A stretch of 52,120 nucleotides of DNA from an uncultured Pelagimonas sp. (GTDB taxonomy: Bacteria > Pseudomonadota > Alphaproteobacteria > Rhodobacterales > Rhodobacteraceae). Positions 24,724 through 33,733 of this stretch are shown piece after piece. The stretch is from NCBI GenBank assembly GCA_947497905.1, contig CANMIH010000020.1, positions 1 to 52,120 of the forward strand, in the 5' to 3' direction. A program made the position numbers and the translations under genes. The notes beneath the pieces are model-generated. The model was given only the letters and a program-made list of their open reading frames with translations, did no database searches and was not told the DNA's origin. Positions within the stretch are counted from its first letter, which is position 1; the number at the start of each line of letters is the position of its first letter.

Positions 24724-26820
24724 TTAGTGCTCGACAGGTAGCCTTCCAAGATGTGTAGAGATAGCAGTCTTTAAGTCGGCTTGCAGAATCGGTTTTGTTA
24801 GAACGGTGCAATTGGTGTACGCGACCATCTCATCCAAGGCTTCTCCCGCGTAGCCGGTGATCAGAATAATGGGGATTGCGGGGGTTAAAGAGGCCACAGC
24901 CTTTGCGAGATCTGCTCCCTGGACCGGCCCTGGCATCATCAAATCGGACATAATGAGATCAAATGACTGATTGTAGGCCAAAGTTTCCAAAGCCTCAGTG
25001 CCACTTGACGCGGTCCAGACATGGTATCCCATCGCTTGTAGTTGACGATCAAGCATTTGCCGCACCGACTCGTTGTCTTCCACCAACAAGACCGTGCCCT
25101 GATCTGGGTGCGTCGGGGCGTTTATGGCAGTTCTTGGTTCTGGTTCAACCGAGGCGTCATCGCACTGGGCGGGAAACGTCAATTCAACCGTCGTTCCCAC
25201 ATCAAGAACGCTGTCGATAGATATACGCCCTCCGGATTGTTTGACAAACCCGTGCACCATCGCCAGCCCCATGCCCGAGCCTTTGCCAACTTCCTTTGTT
25301 GTGAAGAACGGCTCAAAAACTTTGGCTCTGATCTCGTCCGTCATACCCGAACCGGTGTCACTAACCTTGATTTGAACTTGCCTGTCCTCACTGTGGCTGC
25401 TGGATTTGCTGTTTGAGCAGGACAAGGTAAGTCTTCCACCCTGAGGCATGGCGTCTTTGGCATTTATGGATAGATTGAGCAAAGCGTTTTCGAGCTGACC
25501 CCGATCAAGTCTGACCGGCCAAACTGCATCTTCGACGTGCAAGGTTACGGTAACATTGGCAGGGAAAATTCTAGAGATCATATTGTGAACGTCGCTCAGA
25601 ATTTCGGCCATATGCACCAACTCGGGGTGCAGGGGGGCACGCCGACTAAAAGAGAGTAGATCTCGAACTAGGGTCGCACCGGCTCCGGTTGCCTTAATCG
25701 CAGCAGATCTGAAATCAGCAAAATCCGGATCGTTCTTATGCTTCTCTGGCATCAATTCCAGATTGCCCTGAATGACTGCCAATAGATTGTTGAAGTCATG
25801 GGCCACACCGCCAACCAAACGCCCCAATGCATCCATTTTCTGGGATTCGATTGCGAGTGTTTCCGCTTGTTTCCGTTGGATGATTTGCTGTTCGAGATCT
25901 GCGACTGCTGATGTGAGACTGAGGGTTTGTTTTTTGACGAGCCCGCGCAAAATGAGAACAAAGACAAATGCGATAACTAATAAGGTCATCGTTAGGGCAA
26001 GCACCGGAAGAACCCAAACAGGCAAAGGCAACGGAACAATGGTGGCCCACCTTTGCATGGCACGCTGTAAGGCAGACCGAAATGTCGTCTGCTGATGATA
26101 CACCTCGAGGTTGATTGCGTCGACAAATCCCCGATCCATATTTGGAGCAGCCGCAAAATGTAACGAATAGGTTCCAAACGGGATCTGCGCGACATAGGTC
26201 TTTTCTACATCGCGGGCATCAGATGCTGAGATAAACTTGTTTACGATGCCAATGTCGGCATCGCCTTGCGCCACAGCTTGCAGAACGTCTTCCATTGACG
26301 ATACCCAAACCAAGCGGGCCTGCATCTGTTCTCGCGCCAAGTATTCGGTGATTCCGCGTTCCTGAATGCTATTGGCAAGAACCGCAATTCTCTTTCCGTC
26401 AAAGTCGCCCAAGGTTTCAAATTCAATATTTTCATGAACAACAATTGAAAACCAACTGTAGAGTAAGGGTTGTTCGACAAACTGAAACTTATTTGAACGT
26501 TCCGGCGTATAGGCGATATCGGGCATGAGATCGATTTCGTTTGCTTCAAGCATCTCAAGGCAAACCGACCACAGACAATCAACATATTCAATTTCATACC
26601 CTAAGTTGCCAAGAACAGCCTCGGTTAATTCTGGCCAGAACCCTGAGGGGTCATTGTTTTCATTCCGGAAAATCGTCGGAGGATTTTCATACTGTGCTAC
26701 GCGAAGTGTGTCAGCCTGAGCGTATGAAACTGCGAAAACTGAGTAGTTGCAGATGACAAGGATAACACCCGAAATCGCCCGAATTTGGTTTCCAAACTTG
26801 CAGCCAAAGGTAACCATCAA
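24724..26820 (-). CDS. Hybrid sensor histidine kinase with periplasmic solute-binding domain
   Basis: A 698-residue sensor. Order: N-terminal signal anchor (about 14-36), a periplasmic bacterial type 3 solute-binding domain (about 37-255), a membrane helix (about 267-292), a short coiled linker, a HisKA phosphoacceptor at His341 (GGVAHDFNNLLAVIQGN), an HATPase domain (N-box INAKDAMP, DTGSGM, GSGMGLAMV) and a C-terminal receiver domain with phospho-Asp626. It detects an unknown small ligand and autophosphorylates. Its start overlaps the stop of the upstream binding-protein gene by four bases. No separate response regulator or HPt gene is adjacent, so the downstream target is not visible. Confidence 0.88.
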   Translation of the reverse strand: MMVTFGCKFGNQIRAISGVILVICNYSVFAVSYAQADTLRVAQYENPPTIFRNENNDPSGFWPELTEAVLGNLGYEIEYVDCLWSVCLEMLEANEIDLMPDIAYTPERSNKFQFVEQPLLYSWFSIVVHENIEFETLGDFDGKRIAVLANSIQERGITEYLAREQMQARLVWVSSMEDVLQAVAQGDADIGIVNKFISASDARDVEKTYVAQIPFGTYSLHFAAAPNMDRGFVDAINLEVYHQQTTFRSALQRAMQRWATIVPLPLPVWVLPVLALTMTLLVIAFVFVLILRGLVKKQTLSLTSAVADLEQQIIQRKQAETLAIESQKMDALGRLVGGVAHDFNNLLAVIQGNLELMPEKHKNDPDFADFRSAAIKATGAGATLVRDLLSFSRRAPLHPELVHMAEILSDVHNMISRIFPANVTVTLHVEDAVWPVRLDRGQLENALLNLSINAKDAMPQGGRLTLSCSNSKSSSHSEDRQVQIKVSDTGSGMTDEIRAKVFEPFFTTKEVGKGSGMGLAMVHGFVKQSGGRISIDSVLDVGTTVELTFPAQCDDASVEPEPRTAINAPTHPDQGTVLLVEDNESVRQMLDRQLQAMGYHVWTASSGTEALETLAYNQSFDLIMSDLMMPGPVQGADLAKAVASLTPAIPIILITGYAGEALDEMVAYTNCTVLTKPILQADLKTAISTHLGRLPVEH

Positions 26821-28082
26821 TTTGTATATCCATTGTTACGACGAATATCGGCATCAATGTCATCAGCCGCAGCATCCAGTGCAACTTTCGGATCAGCTCC
26901 ACCTGCGATATCGATTAGGGCGCGTTCAAACACTTTGGCGGCTACGACATACCCCGGAAATTGAGGACGAACGTGTCCGTAGTCACGTGCAAGATCAAAA
27001 AAAGCCGTGAGAGCGCCATTTGATCCATATAAAAGGGAGGCTTCTGCTGCTTCTTTGGTTGGTGGTATAATTCCAAGTGCATCTGAAAGAGTAATCAGAT
27101 GGCGGGGTTGGGCGGCAAACCGAATAAACGCGGCGGCTCCATCTGGATGTTCCGAAAAAGCTGACACCGCGAACTGCCAGCTCCCGGCTCCTATAACTGG
27201 GCCGATTCCCATATCTGGTGGCGGCAAGATCAGAAGGTCATCACCAAACTCTCGAAGCAATGCGGGGGTTTCCCAATTGCCTGATAGACGGATCGCATAG
27301 CGGCCGTCCAGAAATCCCTTTGCTCTGTCTTCCAATGTCTGATCGAGGCCTGCTGCAAGATTGCGGTCAAATAGAGATTGCCACCAATTGCCAAAATCTA
27401 ACCCGGCATCCCCGTTTAATACCCCTTGCGACGAGAGATAGGTTTCTCGGTCAACGAGATCACCGCCAAAACTTTTCAGAAAGGAGCCAAAGGCATAGGA
27501 GTACCATTCGCCCCGCTGTACCAATCCAAGGTCCAGCGAATGTTCAAAGGCGCCAGAGCTTTGAATCTGGAGTAAGGCTTGATCAAATTCTGCAGCTGAC
27601 CAGGGCTGAGTATGGGAAGGGATCCGCACCCCGTGCCGTTCTAGAACGGAGCGCCGGGCTACAAGTGCAAAGGCGGCCTCCCAAAGACCCAGACTATAAA
27701 GAGATCCGTTCCAAGTCCCGATTGTGGAAGGCAGAAAAGTATCGGCAAGAGACGCGTCAATCGGAAGGGGCTGAATATAGCCTTGCCACACCCAATTTGG
27801 TAGCACCGGGAGATCAACATCTAGGATATCCGGAAGGTGTCCTCGTGCCGCCGAGGCTGAAACCGAGCTGTTGAACCCCTGCTCAAAAAAGCTTTGCATG
27901 ACAACTTGCCACTCGTGTTGGCTGTTATTAAACTCGTTAACGATCAGTTCAATCTCAGCCCGTTCGGCGGGATTGTTTGCGCCATGGTACCAGAGATCCA
28001 GTTTAGTCTGGCCGAGAGCCGCCGTTGAAAAAAACGACAGAAGTGTGATTGCTATCAAATAGAAACCATGACGTGTCACCAT
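26817..28082 (-). CDS. Extracellular solute-binding protein family 1 (sugar-type), orphan
   Basis: A 421-residue periplasmic binding protein with a cleavable signal peptide (hydrophobic stretch then AALG-QT at about 24). It has the family 1 pattern: LDLWYHGANNPAERAEIELIVNEFN, DILDVDLPVLPNWV, and the C-terminal AAFIRFAAQ segment. Such proteins normally deliver carbohydrates to an ABC permease, but no permease or ATPase gene lies nearby. Instead it is translationally coupled to a hybrid sensor kinase, so it may present ligand to that kinase in the manner of ChvE- or LuxP-type co-receptors. Fold call is strong; signalling role is inference from context. Confidence 0.83.
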   Translation of the reverse strand: MVTRHGFYLIAITLLSFFSTAALGQTKLDLWYHGANNPAERAEIELIVNEFNNSQHEWQVVMQSFFEQGFNSSVSASAARGHLPDILDVDLPVLPNWVWQGYIQPLPIDASLADTFLPSTIGTWNGSLYSLGLWEAAFALVARRSVLERHGVRIPSHTQPWSAAEFDQALLQIQSSGAFEHSLDLGLVQRGEWYSYAFGSFLKSFGGDLVDRETYLSSQGVLNGDAGLDFGNWWQSLFDRNLAAGLDQTLEDRAKGFLDGRYAIRLSGNWETPALLREFGDDLLILPPPDMGIGPVIGAGSWQFAVSAFSEHPDGAAAFIRFAAQPRHLITLSDALGIIPPTKEAAEASLLYGSNGALTAFFDLARDYGHVRPQFPGYVVAAKVFERALIDIAGGADPKVALDAAADDIDADIRRNNGYTN

Positions 28083-28365
28083 AGACCTCTGAATATGTCT
28101 TCAACGAATTTCGAAACATTTAACTGCGAGACGACGCCCGTCGCAAGGCCGCGATCTGCAAATGGATATGTTAGGGGGAGATATTCTGCAGCGGAGGGAC
28201 AAAGAACACACGCACAGTTCGAACACGGCGCTGAGTAGAGGCTTGGGTTCCAGTGTCAAACCGACGCCAGTTCAGACCGACCGCTGGCAAAAGACTTTCG
28301 ACGAGTCCAGTCAGAAGTTGCGTCATTGGAGAACCAGCCCGCAGTTCACGGTACCTTGGAACTGT

Positions 28366-29283
28366 TCAGTTTGAGCTCTCTGCGGTCTTTCTGAACCAGA
28401 GTAACATTCTGGCAAGTAGGCCGTTCGAGTTTCGGACCGGGCGATGTTGCACGTAGTAAGATACCTCCCTGTCAGATTGTGCCGGACCAAGACGGAGGAT
28501 TCGTCCGCTTTCGAGGGCCTGATCAACAAGGCCGTGCCAACCCAAACCGATGCCCCGGCCCTGCAGTACGGATTGCAACAGAAATGGATATGCATCGAAG
28601 CGGCTTCCATAGGTAAATGTAGGGGAGGGGAGTTTCGCCAGTGCAAACCATTTCTGCCATGTCATGAACCCGGATTCGCCAACATCAAAGTGCAGAAACA
28701 TTTCTTGCGGAACATTTTGAATGTGATCTGCCGCGGCCGGAAAAGAGCTGAGAAAGTTCGGGCTGCAGATCGGAAAAACTTCTGATCTGATCAAGGGGAA
28801 ATAGGGGCGATCGGGCAATCCTGTTGTATCCCAGACCACGGCTGCATCAAGTCGGCTGTGATCGATATCACCAAGTTGGTCGGTCGTTACAACGCGCACC
28901 CTGTTCCCTCCAAGGTAATCCGTCAGGGCCGAAAAACGCGGCATCAACCATTGATCGGCAAAGCCATAAGTGCAGGCCAATGTTACCTCATTGCTTTCGG
29001 GAGGTGCGGATATGTCACCCCAGACCTGATCAAGGGGGCCAAAGCCGAGGGCCACTGCGTTGGCCAATTGAACAGCGCCGGGAAGTGGCGAAATCTGATT
29101 GTTGTTGCGTTTGAACAGCGCCTGTCCAAGTCGATCTTCAAGTGTCGCTATGTGCCGGGAAACGGCTGGCTGACTGAGGCCAAGTTCTTTTGCAGCCCTG
29201 GAAAGGTTGGAATGGCGAACCACAACTTCGAGAACCAGTAGGGCATTTAGGGATCCGGCGATGGGGCGTATCAATCTCTCCAT
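28366..29283 (-). CDS. LysR-family transcriptional regulator (GcvA-like)
   Basis: A 305-residue LysR regulator with the helix-turn-helix LLVLEVVVRHSNLSRAAKEL and QPAVSRHIATLEDRLG, followed by a GcvA-type effector domain. It is divergent from the tandem CoA-transferase at 29394 with about 110 bp between them and is the likely regulator of that gene. The nature of the effector is unknown. The 283 bp after its stop, up to the binding-protein gene, hold no supported feature. Confidence 0.87.
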   Translation of the reverse strand: MERLIRPIAGSLNALLVLEVVVRHSNLSRAAKELGLSQPAVSRHIATLEDRLGQALFKRNNNQISPLPGAVQLANAVALGFGPLDQVWGDISAPPESNEVTLACTYGFADQWLMPRFSALTDYLGGNRVRVVTTDQLGDIDHSRLDAAVVWDTTGLPDRPYFPLIRSEVFPICSPNFLSSFPAAADHIQNVPQEMFLHFDVGESGFMTWQKWFALAKLPSPTFTYGSRFDAYPFLLQSVLQGRGIGLGWHGLVDQALESGRILRLGPAQSDREVSYYVQHRPVRNSNGLLARMLLWFRKTAESSN

Positions 29284-29393
29284 AACAAAAAGCTATAGAG
29301 AGTATTCGATTTAGGCCAGTGTAATTAGAAAATCCGTGGGTCTAGGCTCAGCCGACAGAACCTAATGTTAAGCAGACACGCTGAAGGCTCGTT

Positions 29394-31856
29394 ATGACTG
29401 ATCGCCCTTTATCCTCAATTCGTGTTCTTGATTTTGGCCAATACCTGGCTGCCCCTCTGGTAGGTATGATGCTTGCGGATATGGGGGCCGAAGTCCTTCG
29501 GATTGATCCGCCACAAGGTCCGGCATTTGACGATCCTGCTTTTGATATGTTGTCCCGAGGCAAGCAGACACTGACGCTGGATCTGAAATGCAATGAGGGG
29601 CGCGATACGGCGATTGAACTTGCGAAACGCGCCGATGTTGTACTGGAAAACTTTCGCCCCGGTGTGATGGATCGCCTTGGTCTGGGCCCGGAGGTACTAC
29701 ACGAGGCAAATCCGCAGCTGATTTATCTGTCGATGCCCGGATTTGCTTCAACCGATGCCGAGCTCGCGAGCCTTCCGGCATGGGAAGCGGTCATCGCTGC
29801 CTATACCGGCCAGTTCACGGATATGGGGTTGAACCGGCGGCTGATGGGGATCAACCCGTCGTTCACGCCACTCACCCTAGCTTCGGCCTACGGCGCCAGC
29901 TTTGGGGCAATGGCAGTGCTGTTTGCCCTGAACGCCCGTGATCGCAATGGCGGGGATCACATCGAAGTTCCTCTGGCCTCAGCTTTGCTCGAGGGCCTTA
30001 TCTACAACTGTGAACAGATCGAGGATTACCCGGAGCGCTATAAATCCCCCCGCGAAGTAGAGCTGGACCGGCGCGCCAATGAAGGCTTGTCGATGAACCT
30101 GAAATTCAGCGAGCTGTCCGAGTTCTTGGATCCGTTCTACCGCACTTACACCTGTGCGGACGGGCGTGGCTTCTATGTCGTCTCCGGATCAGTGGCGACC
30201 CACCCCCGTCGGGTTCTGGAAACGCTGGGGTTGAAAGATCTGGCGGATGAGTTACCAGATTTCTCGGCCTATCTCGATACCAAAGACTGGCCCGCAGACT
30301 GGTCGATGCGCAATTATCCGGTTGGGCCATCTGACAGGGCGCGGGTTTCAAGCGCCATGAAAGAGGCATTTCTGACCCGTCCTTCGCATGAGTGGGAAGA
30401 GCTTTTTGGTACGGCGAAAGCCCCTGCTACAGCACAACGGTTCAACCGAGAATGGCTGGCCGATCCACATGCGCTGGCATCAGGACTGGTTTTGCGGGTT
30501 GCGGATACCCGACACGGCGAGATGCGGCAAATGGGCAATGTAGCCTGGCTGCTTGGGGATGAGGGCGCTGCGATCAAAACCGGGCCTGTACCGGCCGATA
30601 TGAACCTCCTGCTGGAGGAAGCTCCTCGCGTGGCAGGTGTAGCGGGTACGGGTGGCTGGCTTGATGGGCTCAAAGTTCTGGATCTGACCAATGTGATTGC
30701 CGGGCCAACCATTGGATCAACGTTGGCCCGCTACGGGGCTGAGGTCACGCTTGTTCAGCCGGTCGAGCCGTCGGTTGATCCATGGAACACCGTTGTCTTT
30801 GGCATTCATGCGCAACGTGGGAAGGAAAGCATTCTGCTAAATCTCGGAAGCGCCGAAGGGCAAGAGGTTCTGGTGAAGCTTATCGCAGAAGCGGATGTCA
30901 TCACAATGAACGGTACGGATGAACAGCGCGACAAGCTTGGGTTGTCACCGGATCGGCTTGCTGCATTAAACCCACGATTGATCCTTGTGCAGCTTGATGC
31001 GTTTGGTGGACCAATGCGCGGGCCGAAATCCGATCATCTTGGTTACGATGACCTTGCTCAGGCGGCAACCGGGGTGATGCTGCGCTTTGGTGGCGGCATG
31101 GACACGCCAGAAGAACACGCCCATTTCGGGACTATTGATGTGCTGACCGGGTTCTGCGCCTGCGTCGCACTTGGGGGCGCGCTACTGCGTTTGCATGAGA
31201 CAGGTAAAGGTGGCGTTGCTCGGGCGTCGCTGGCAGCGGCAGGCAACCTTATTCAGGCACAGTTCATGCATGACTATGACGGCCGCAAACCCTTCGATGA
31301 GCCTTCGGGGCGCGAAGCCCTGGGTTGGGGGCCGTTCTATCATTGCTATGAGGCCGCAGATCAGTGGATGTTCTTTGCGGCGCCTGTAGAAGAACGTGCG
31401 GCTCTGGCTCGTACTCCCGATCTGGCGGATCTTGCCAAAGTTCCGTCCGAGAATCTGCATGAGGCTCTGGCCATGCGTTTCAAAAGCAAACCCCTTGCAG
31501 AATGGCAGGTAGCTTTCTCGGAAGGGCGAAGCACCGTGGTGCCGCTGGCATCGCTGCATCAGACGCGTGACAGTTCGCTGCAGTGCGAAAGCGCGGGCAA
31601 TATCGATATTTCCCTAAGTACATTTCGTGTGATCCGACACGATCAGCATCCGATGGGGCGATGGTGTGATCTGGTGGCCCCGAACGCGGTACGACCAACC
31701 TCAGGCCAAATCACCATCCCCGGACCCATGCCCAAATATGGTGCACAGACACGTCTGATACTGGAGCGCCTAGGATACACCGAACAGGCCATCGAGCAGA
31801 TGTTGGCAAACGGTGTCGCTTCAGAAAGCTGGTCCGAAAAATACCTGCCTGAATAA
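29394..31856 (+). CDS. Tandem class III CoA-transferase (CaiB/BaiF), DddD-like architecture
   Basis: An 820-residue protein made of two CaiB/BaiF domains. Domain 1 (about 1-410) has VLDFGQYLAAPLVGMMLADMGAEVLRID and VVLENFRPGVMDRLG. Domain 2 (about 420-820) starts GLKVLDLTNVIAGP and contains GYDDLAQAATG, where Asp552 or Asp553 is the candidate catalytic aspartate; domain 1 has no equivalent acid in the matching segment. A two-domain layout with one active half is known in DddD, the DMSP CoA-transferase/lyase of marine bacteria. Whether this protein acts on DMSP, carnitine-like or other acids cannot be told from sequence by eye. No dddT/B/C neighbours are present. A divergent LysR gene is the likely regulator. 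Confidence 0.85.
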   Translation: MTDRPLSSIRVLDFGQYLAAPLVGMMLADMGAEVLRIDPPQGPAFDDPAFDMLSRGKQTLTLDLKCNEGRDTAIELAKRADVVLENFRPGVMDRLGLGPEVLHEANPQLIYLSMPGFASTDAELASLPAWEAVIAAYTGQFTDMGLNRRLMGINPSFTPLTLASAYGASFGAMAVLFALNARDRNGGDHIEVPLASALLEGLIYNCEQIEDYPERYKSPREVELDRRANEGLSMNLKFSELSEFLDPFYRTYTCADGRGFYVVSGSVATHPRRVLETLGLKDLADELPDFSAYLDTKDWPADWSMRNYPVGPSDRARVSSAMKEAFLTRPSHEWEELFGTAKAPATAQRFNREWLADPHALASGLVLRVADTRHGEMRQMGNVAWLLGDEGAAIKTGPVPADMNLLLEEAPRVAGVAGTGGWLDGLKVLDLTNVIAGPTIGSTLARYGAEVTLVQPVEPSVDPWNTVVFGIHAQRGKESILLNLGSAEGQEVLVKLIAEADVITMNGTDEQRDKLGLSPDRLAALNPRLILVQLDAFGGPMRGPKSDHLGYDDLAQAATGVMLRFGGGMDTPEEHAHFGTIDVLTGFCACVALGGALLRLHETGKGGVARASLAAAGNLIQAQFMHDYDGRKPFDEPSGREALGWGPFYHCYEAADQWMFFAAPVEERAALARTPDLADLAKVPSENLHEALAMRFKSKPLAEWQVAFSEGRSTVVPLASLHQTRDSSLQCESAGNIDISLSTFRVIRHDQHPMGRWCDLVAPNAVRPTSGQITIPGPMPKYGAQTRLILERLGYTEQAIEQMLANGVASESWSEKYLPE

Positions 31857-32030
31857 AACGGTAACCGGGGGGCGTCGCAGGTCTACATTTTTTTAGGTAC
31901 ATAGCAGATGATGGCGGCAGTGAAGCCTGCGCGGATCATGTTGCGATCCAAACCGAGGATAACTGTTTCCGGAAAAATTCGTACAGACGCTGATCTGTCA
32001 TGCGCGTGTTACTCCCACAGCCTAGCAGGG

Positions 32031-32046
32031 ATTCATCCGAATGAAT
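32031..32046. promoter_or_regulatory. Candidate PhnF operator A (phnF promoter)
   Basis: ATTCAT-CCGA-ATGAAT, exact 6-bp arms with a 4-bp spacer, overlapping the phnF start codon region. The same arrangement occurs at 38470-38485 and 47376-47403. The position implies autoregulation of the phnFGHIJKLM transcript by the GntR-type PhnF. Confidence 0.65.
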
Positions 32047-32773
32047 GAGCTCTGTGATGATCAAGGAAAAATGGCGTCAGGTACGGGACGCTCTGGTAGA
32101 AGATATTGAGGCAGGGGTTTTCAAACCTGGGGATCAGCTCCCGACAGAACCAGAGCTGGCCTCGCGGTTTGGTGCCGGGCGGCACTCTGTACGTCGGGCG
32201 GTGCTCGAACTTTCCAAAGACGGGACGCTCAGCGTAGAGCAGGGGCGCGGCACCTTTGTCGAGAGTGGCACCCTTCTGGAATATGCCATCGGCACCCGCA
32301 CGCGCCTTCGCAGAAATCTGGCTCAGCAAGGTGTGGACATCTCAGGCGAACTGCTGTCGGCCCACCATGTTAAATCGACCGACAAGGTTGCAGCTGCTCT
32401 GGGTTTGGTCGCCGGTGCTCCGGTCATTGAAAGTCAGCGCATCACGTTTGCCGACGGTGTCCCGATTGCGTTTGGCACCTCGTATCACGATGCCGAACGA
32501 TTTCCCGATTTTGCCGCGCGGCGCGATGTGCTGGGGTCTACCACCGAGGCCTATAAAACCTATGGCATAACCGATTACCTGAGAGCGGAAACATCGTTGC
32601 ATGCGCGTCTTGCACGCCCTGACGAAGCCAAGCGCCTCAAACAACATCCAGATAGTCCAGTGGTGGTGATCTCCGCCCTGGACCAGATGATGGATGGCAC
32701 ACCACTGAGTTACAAAAAGGTCATCTGGTCTGCCCTCCGCGTCAAATTCTCTATGTCACAGGACGGGAAATAA
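32045..32773 (+). CDS. phnF: PhnF-like GntR/HutC-family regulator
   Basis: A 242-residue GntR-family regulator. The winged helix is at the N-terminus (KWRQVRDALVEDIEAGVFKPGDQLPTEPELASRFG, then SVRRAVLELSKDG), followed by the UTRA ligand domain, as in PhnF. It heads the C-P lyase-type operon with phnG beginning 4 bp after its stop. An in-frame ATG at 32057 is an alternative start and would clear the inverted repeat at 32031-32046. Members usually repress until a pathway metabolite or low phosphate releases them. Confidence 0.88.
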   Translation: MSSVMIKEKWRQVRDALVEDIEAGVFKPGDQLPTEPELASRFGAGRHSVRRAVLELSKDGTLSVEQGRGTFVESGTLLEYAIGTRTRLRRNLAQQGVDISGELLSAHHVKSTDKVAAALGLVAGAPVIESQRITFADGVPIAFGTSYHDAERFPDFAARRDVLGSTTEAYKTYGITDYLRAETSLHARLARPDEAKRLKQHPDSPVVVISALDQMMDGTPLSYKKVIWSALRVKFSMSQDGK

Positions 32774-32777
32774 TCAC

Positions 32778-33197
32778 ATGGCTACGCCCCACTCCGAAAC
32801 CCTGACCATTTTAGCGAGAAGCGGAGCGGAGGCGTTAAAATCCTTCGGTGAAGCGCTGATCCCGCAGCTGGGCGCGCTTGAGGTGCGTAAAAGCCAGACT
32901 GGTTTGGTTATGGTGCCGATGCGCGACACCGCCCAGGGTACATCTTTTCATCTGGGCGAGGTCCTGGTCAGCGAAGCTCATATCGTTCAGGGCGAGACCC
33001 ATGGATATGGGATGCGCCGGGGGCGCGATCTTGAGGCGGCCATGGCCATGGCGCTGATTGATCTGGCCTTACAAGTCGATGTCGCCCGGCAGGAATGCTC
33101 TGCCTTCGTGGCCGAACAACAGAGCAAACATCTCGCAGAAGATCACGACTGTCTGTGCCGCATCGAAGCAACCCGCGTAGATATGGAGACGTTCTGA
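32778..33197 (+). CDS. phnG: C-P lyase system protein PhnG
   Basis: A 139-residue PhnG. Matching segments are LTILARSGAEALKSF, a GLVMVPMRDTA strand, FHLGEVLVSEAHI, GYGMRRGRDLEAAMAMALIDLAL and a C-terminal helix. With PhnH, PhnI and PhnL it transfers the phosphonate onto the ribose of ATP in exchange for adenine, giving a ribose 1-phosphonate 5-triphosphate. Its stop overlaps the phnH ATG by one base. It shows no loss of conserved segments, unlike PhnJ of the same operon. Confidence 0.92.
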   Translation: MATPHSETLTILARSGAEALKSFGEALIPQLGALEVRKSQTGLVMVPMRDTAQGTSFHLGEVLVSEAHIVQGETHGYGMRRGRDLEAAMAMALIDLALQVDVARQECSAFVAEQQSKHLAEDHDCLCRIEATRVDMETF

Positions 33198-33733
33198 TGC
33201 TTGAGGCTCCAATCCCATCTCAAAACGAGTCCCGCGCCAATCAGGCGTTTGACGCGCTCTTGATGTCTCTTAGTCGGCCCGGCGACGTGCAGGTGTTGCC
33301 AGTCGCAGGGGAACAGACAATTGTTGAAGCGCTGCTGGATCGTGAGTGTCGGGTGTACTGCGCCGATCCGATGCTGATGCCCGGGGTTTTGGCAACCGGT
33401 GCCATGATTGCCGAAGCAGATGCCGCTGACCATGTGTTTTTCGGGAATACGATCGACCCTGCGACCCTCGCGCAGATCCGAGTTGGCAGTGACCTTTACC
33501 CCGATGATGGGGCCACGGTGATTTTGCGTGCCGTGCTAGGATCCGGACCGCGTTTGTGCCTGAGCGGACCGGGCATTGAGCACACAAAAGAGGTCTCGCT
33601 CGGGGGGCTGCCCAGCGGGTTCTGGGAACAACGCCGCGAGCGCATTCGCTACCCCATGGGCTTCGATCTTTTCTTTGTGGACGGTGATCGCGTGATGGGT
33701 GTGCCGCGGTCTACGCAGGTGGAGGTGCTATAA
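33197..33733 (+). CDS. phnH: C-P lyase system protein PhnH
   Basis: A 178-residue PhnH. It begins with the PhnH pattern ESRANQAFDALLMSLSRPGDVQ and contains YPDDGATVILRAVLG, LCLSGPGIE and a closing YPMGFDLFFVDGDRVMGVPRSTQVEV. The frame is open upstream to 33095, but the ATG at 33197, overlapping the phnG stop, gives the family N-terminus. It is a structural part of the PhnGHI nucleosidase core. The phnI ATG overlaps its stop by one base. Confidence 0.92.
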   Translation: MLEAPIPSQNESRANQAFDALLMSLSRPGDVQVLPVAGEQTIVEALLDRECRVYCADPMLMPGVLATGAMIAEADAADHVFFGNTIDPATLAQIRVGSDLYPDDGATVILRAVLGSGPRLCLSGPGIEHTKEVSLGGLPSGFWEQRRERIRYPMGFDLFFVDGDRVMGVPRSTQVEVL

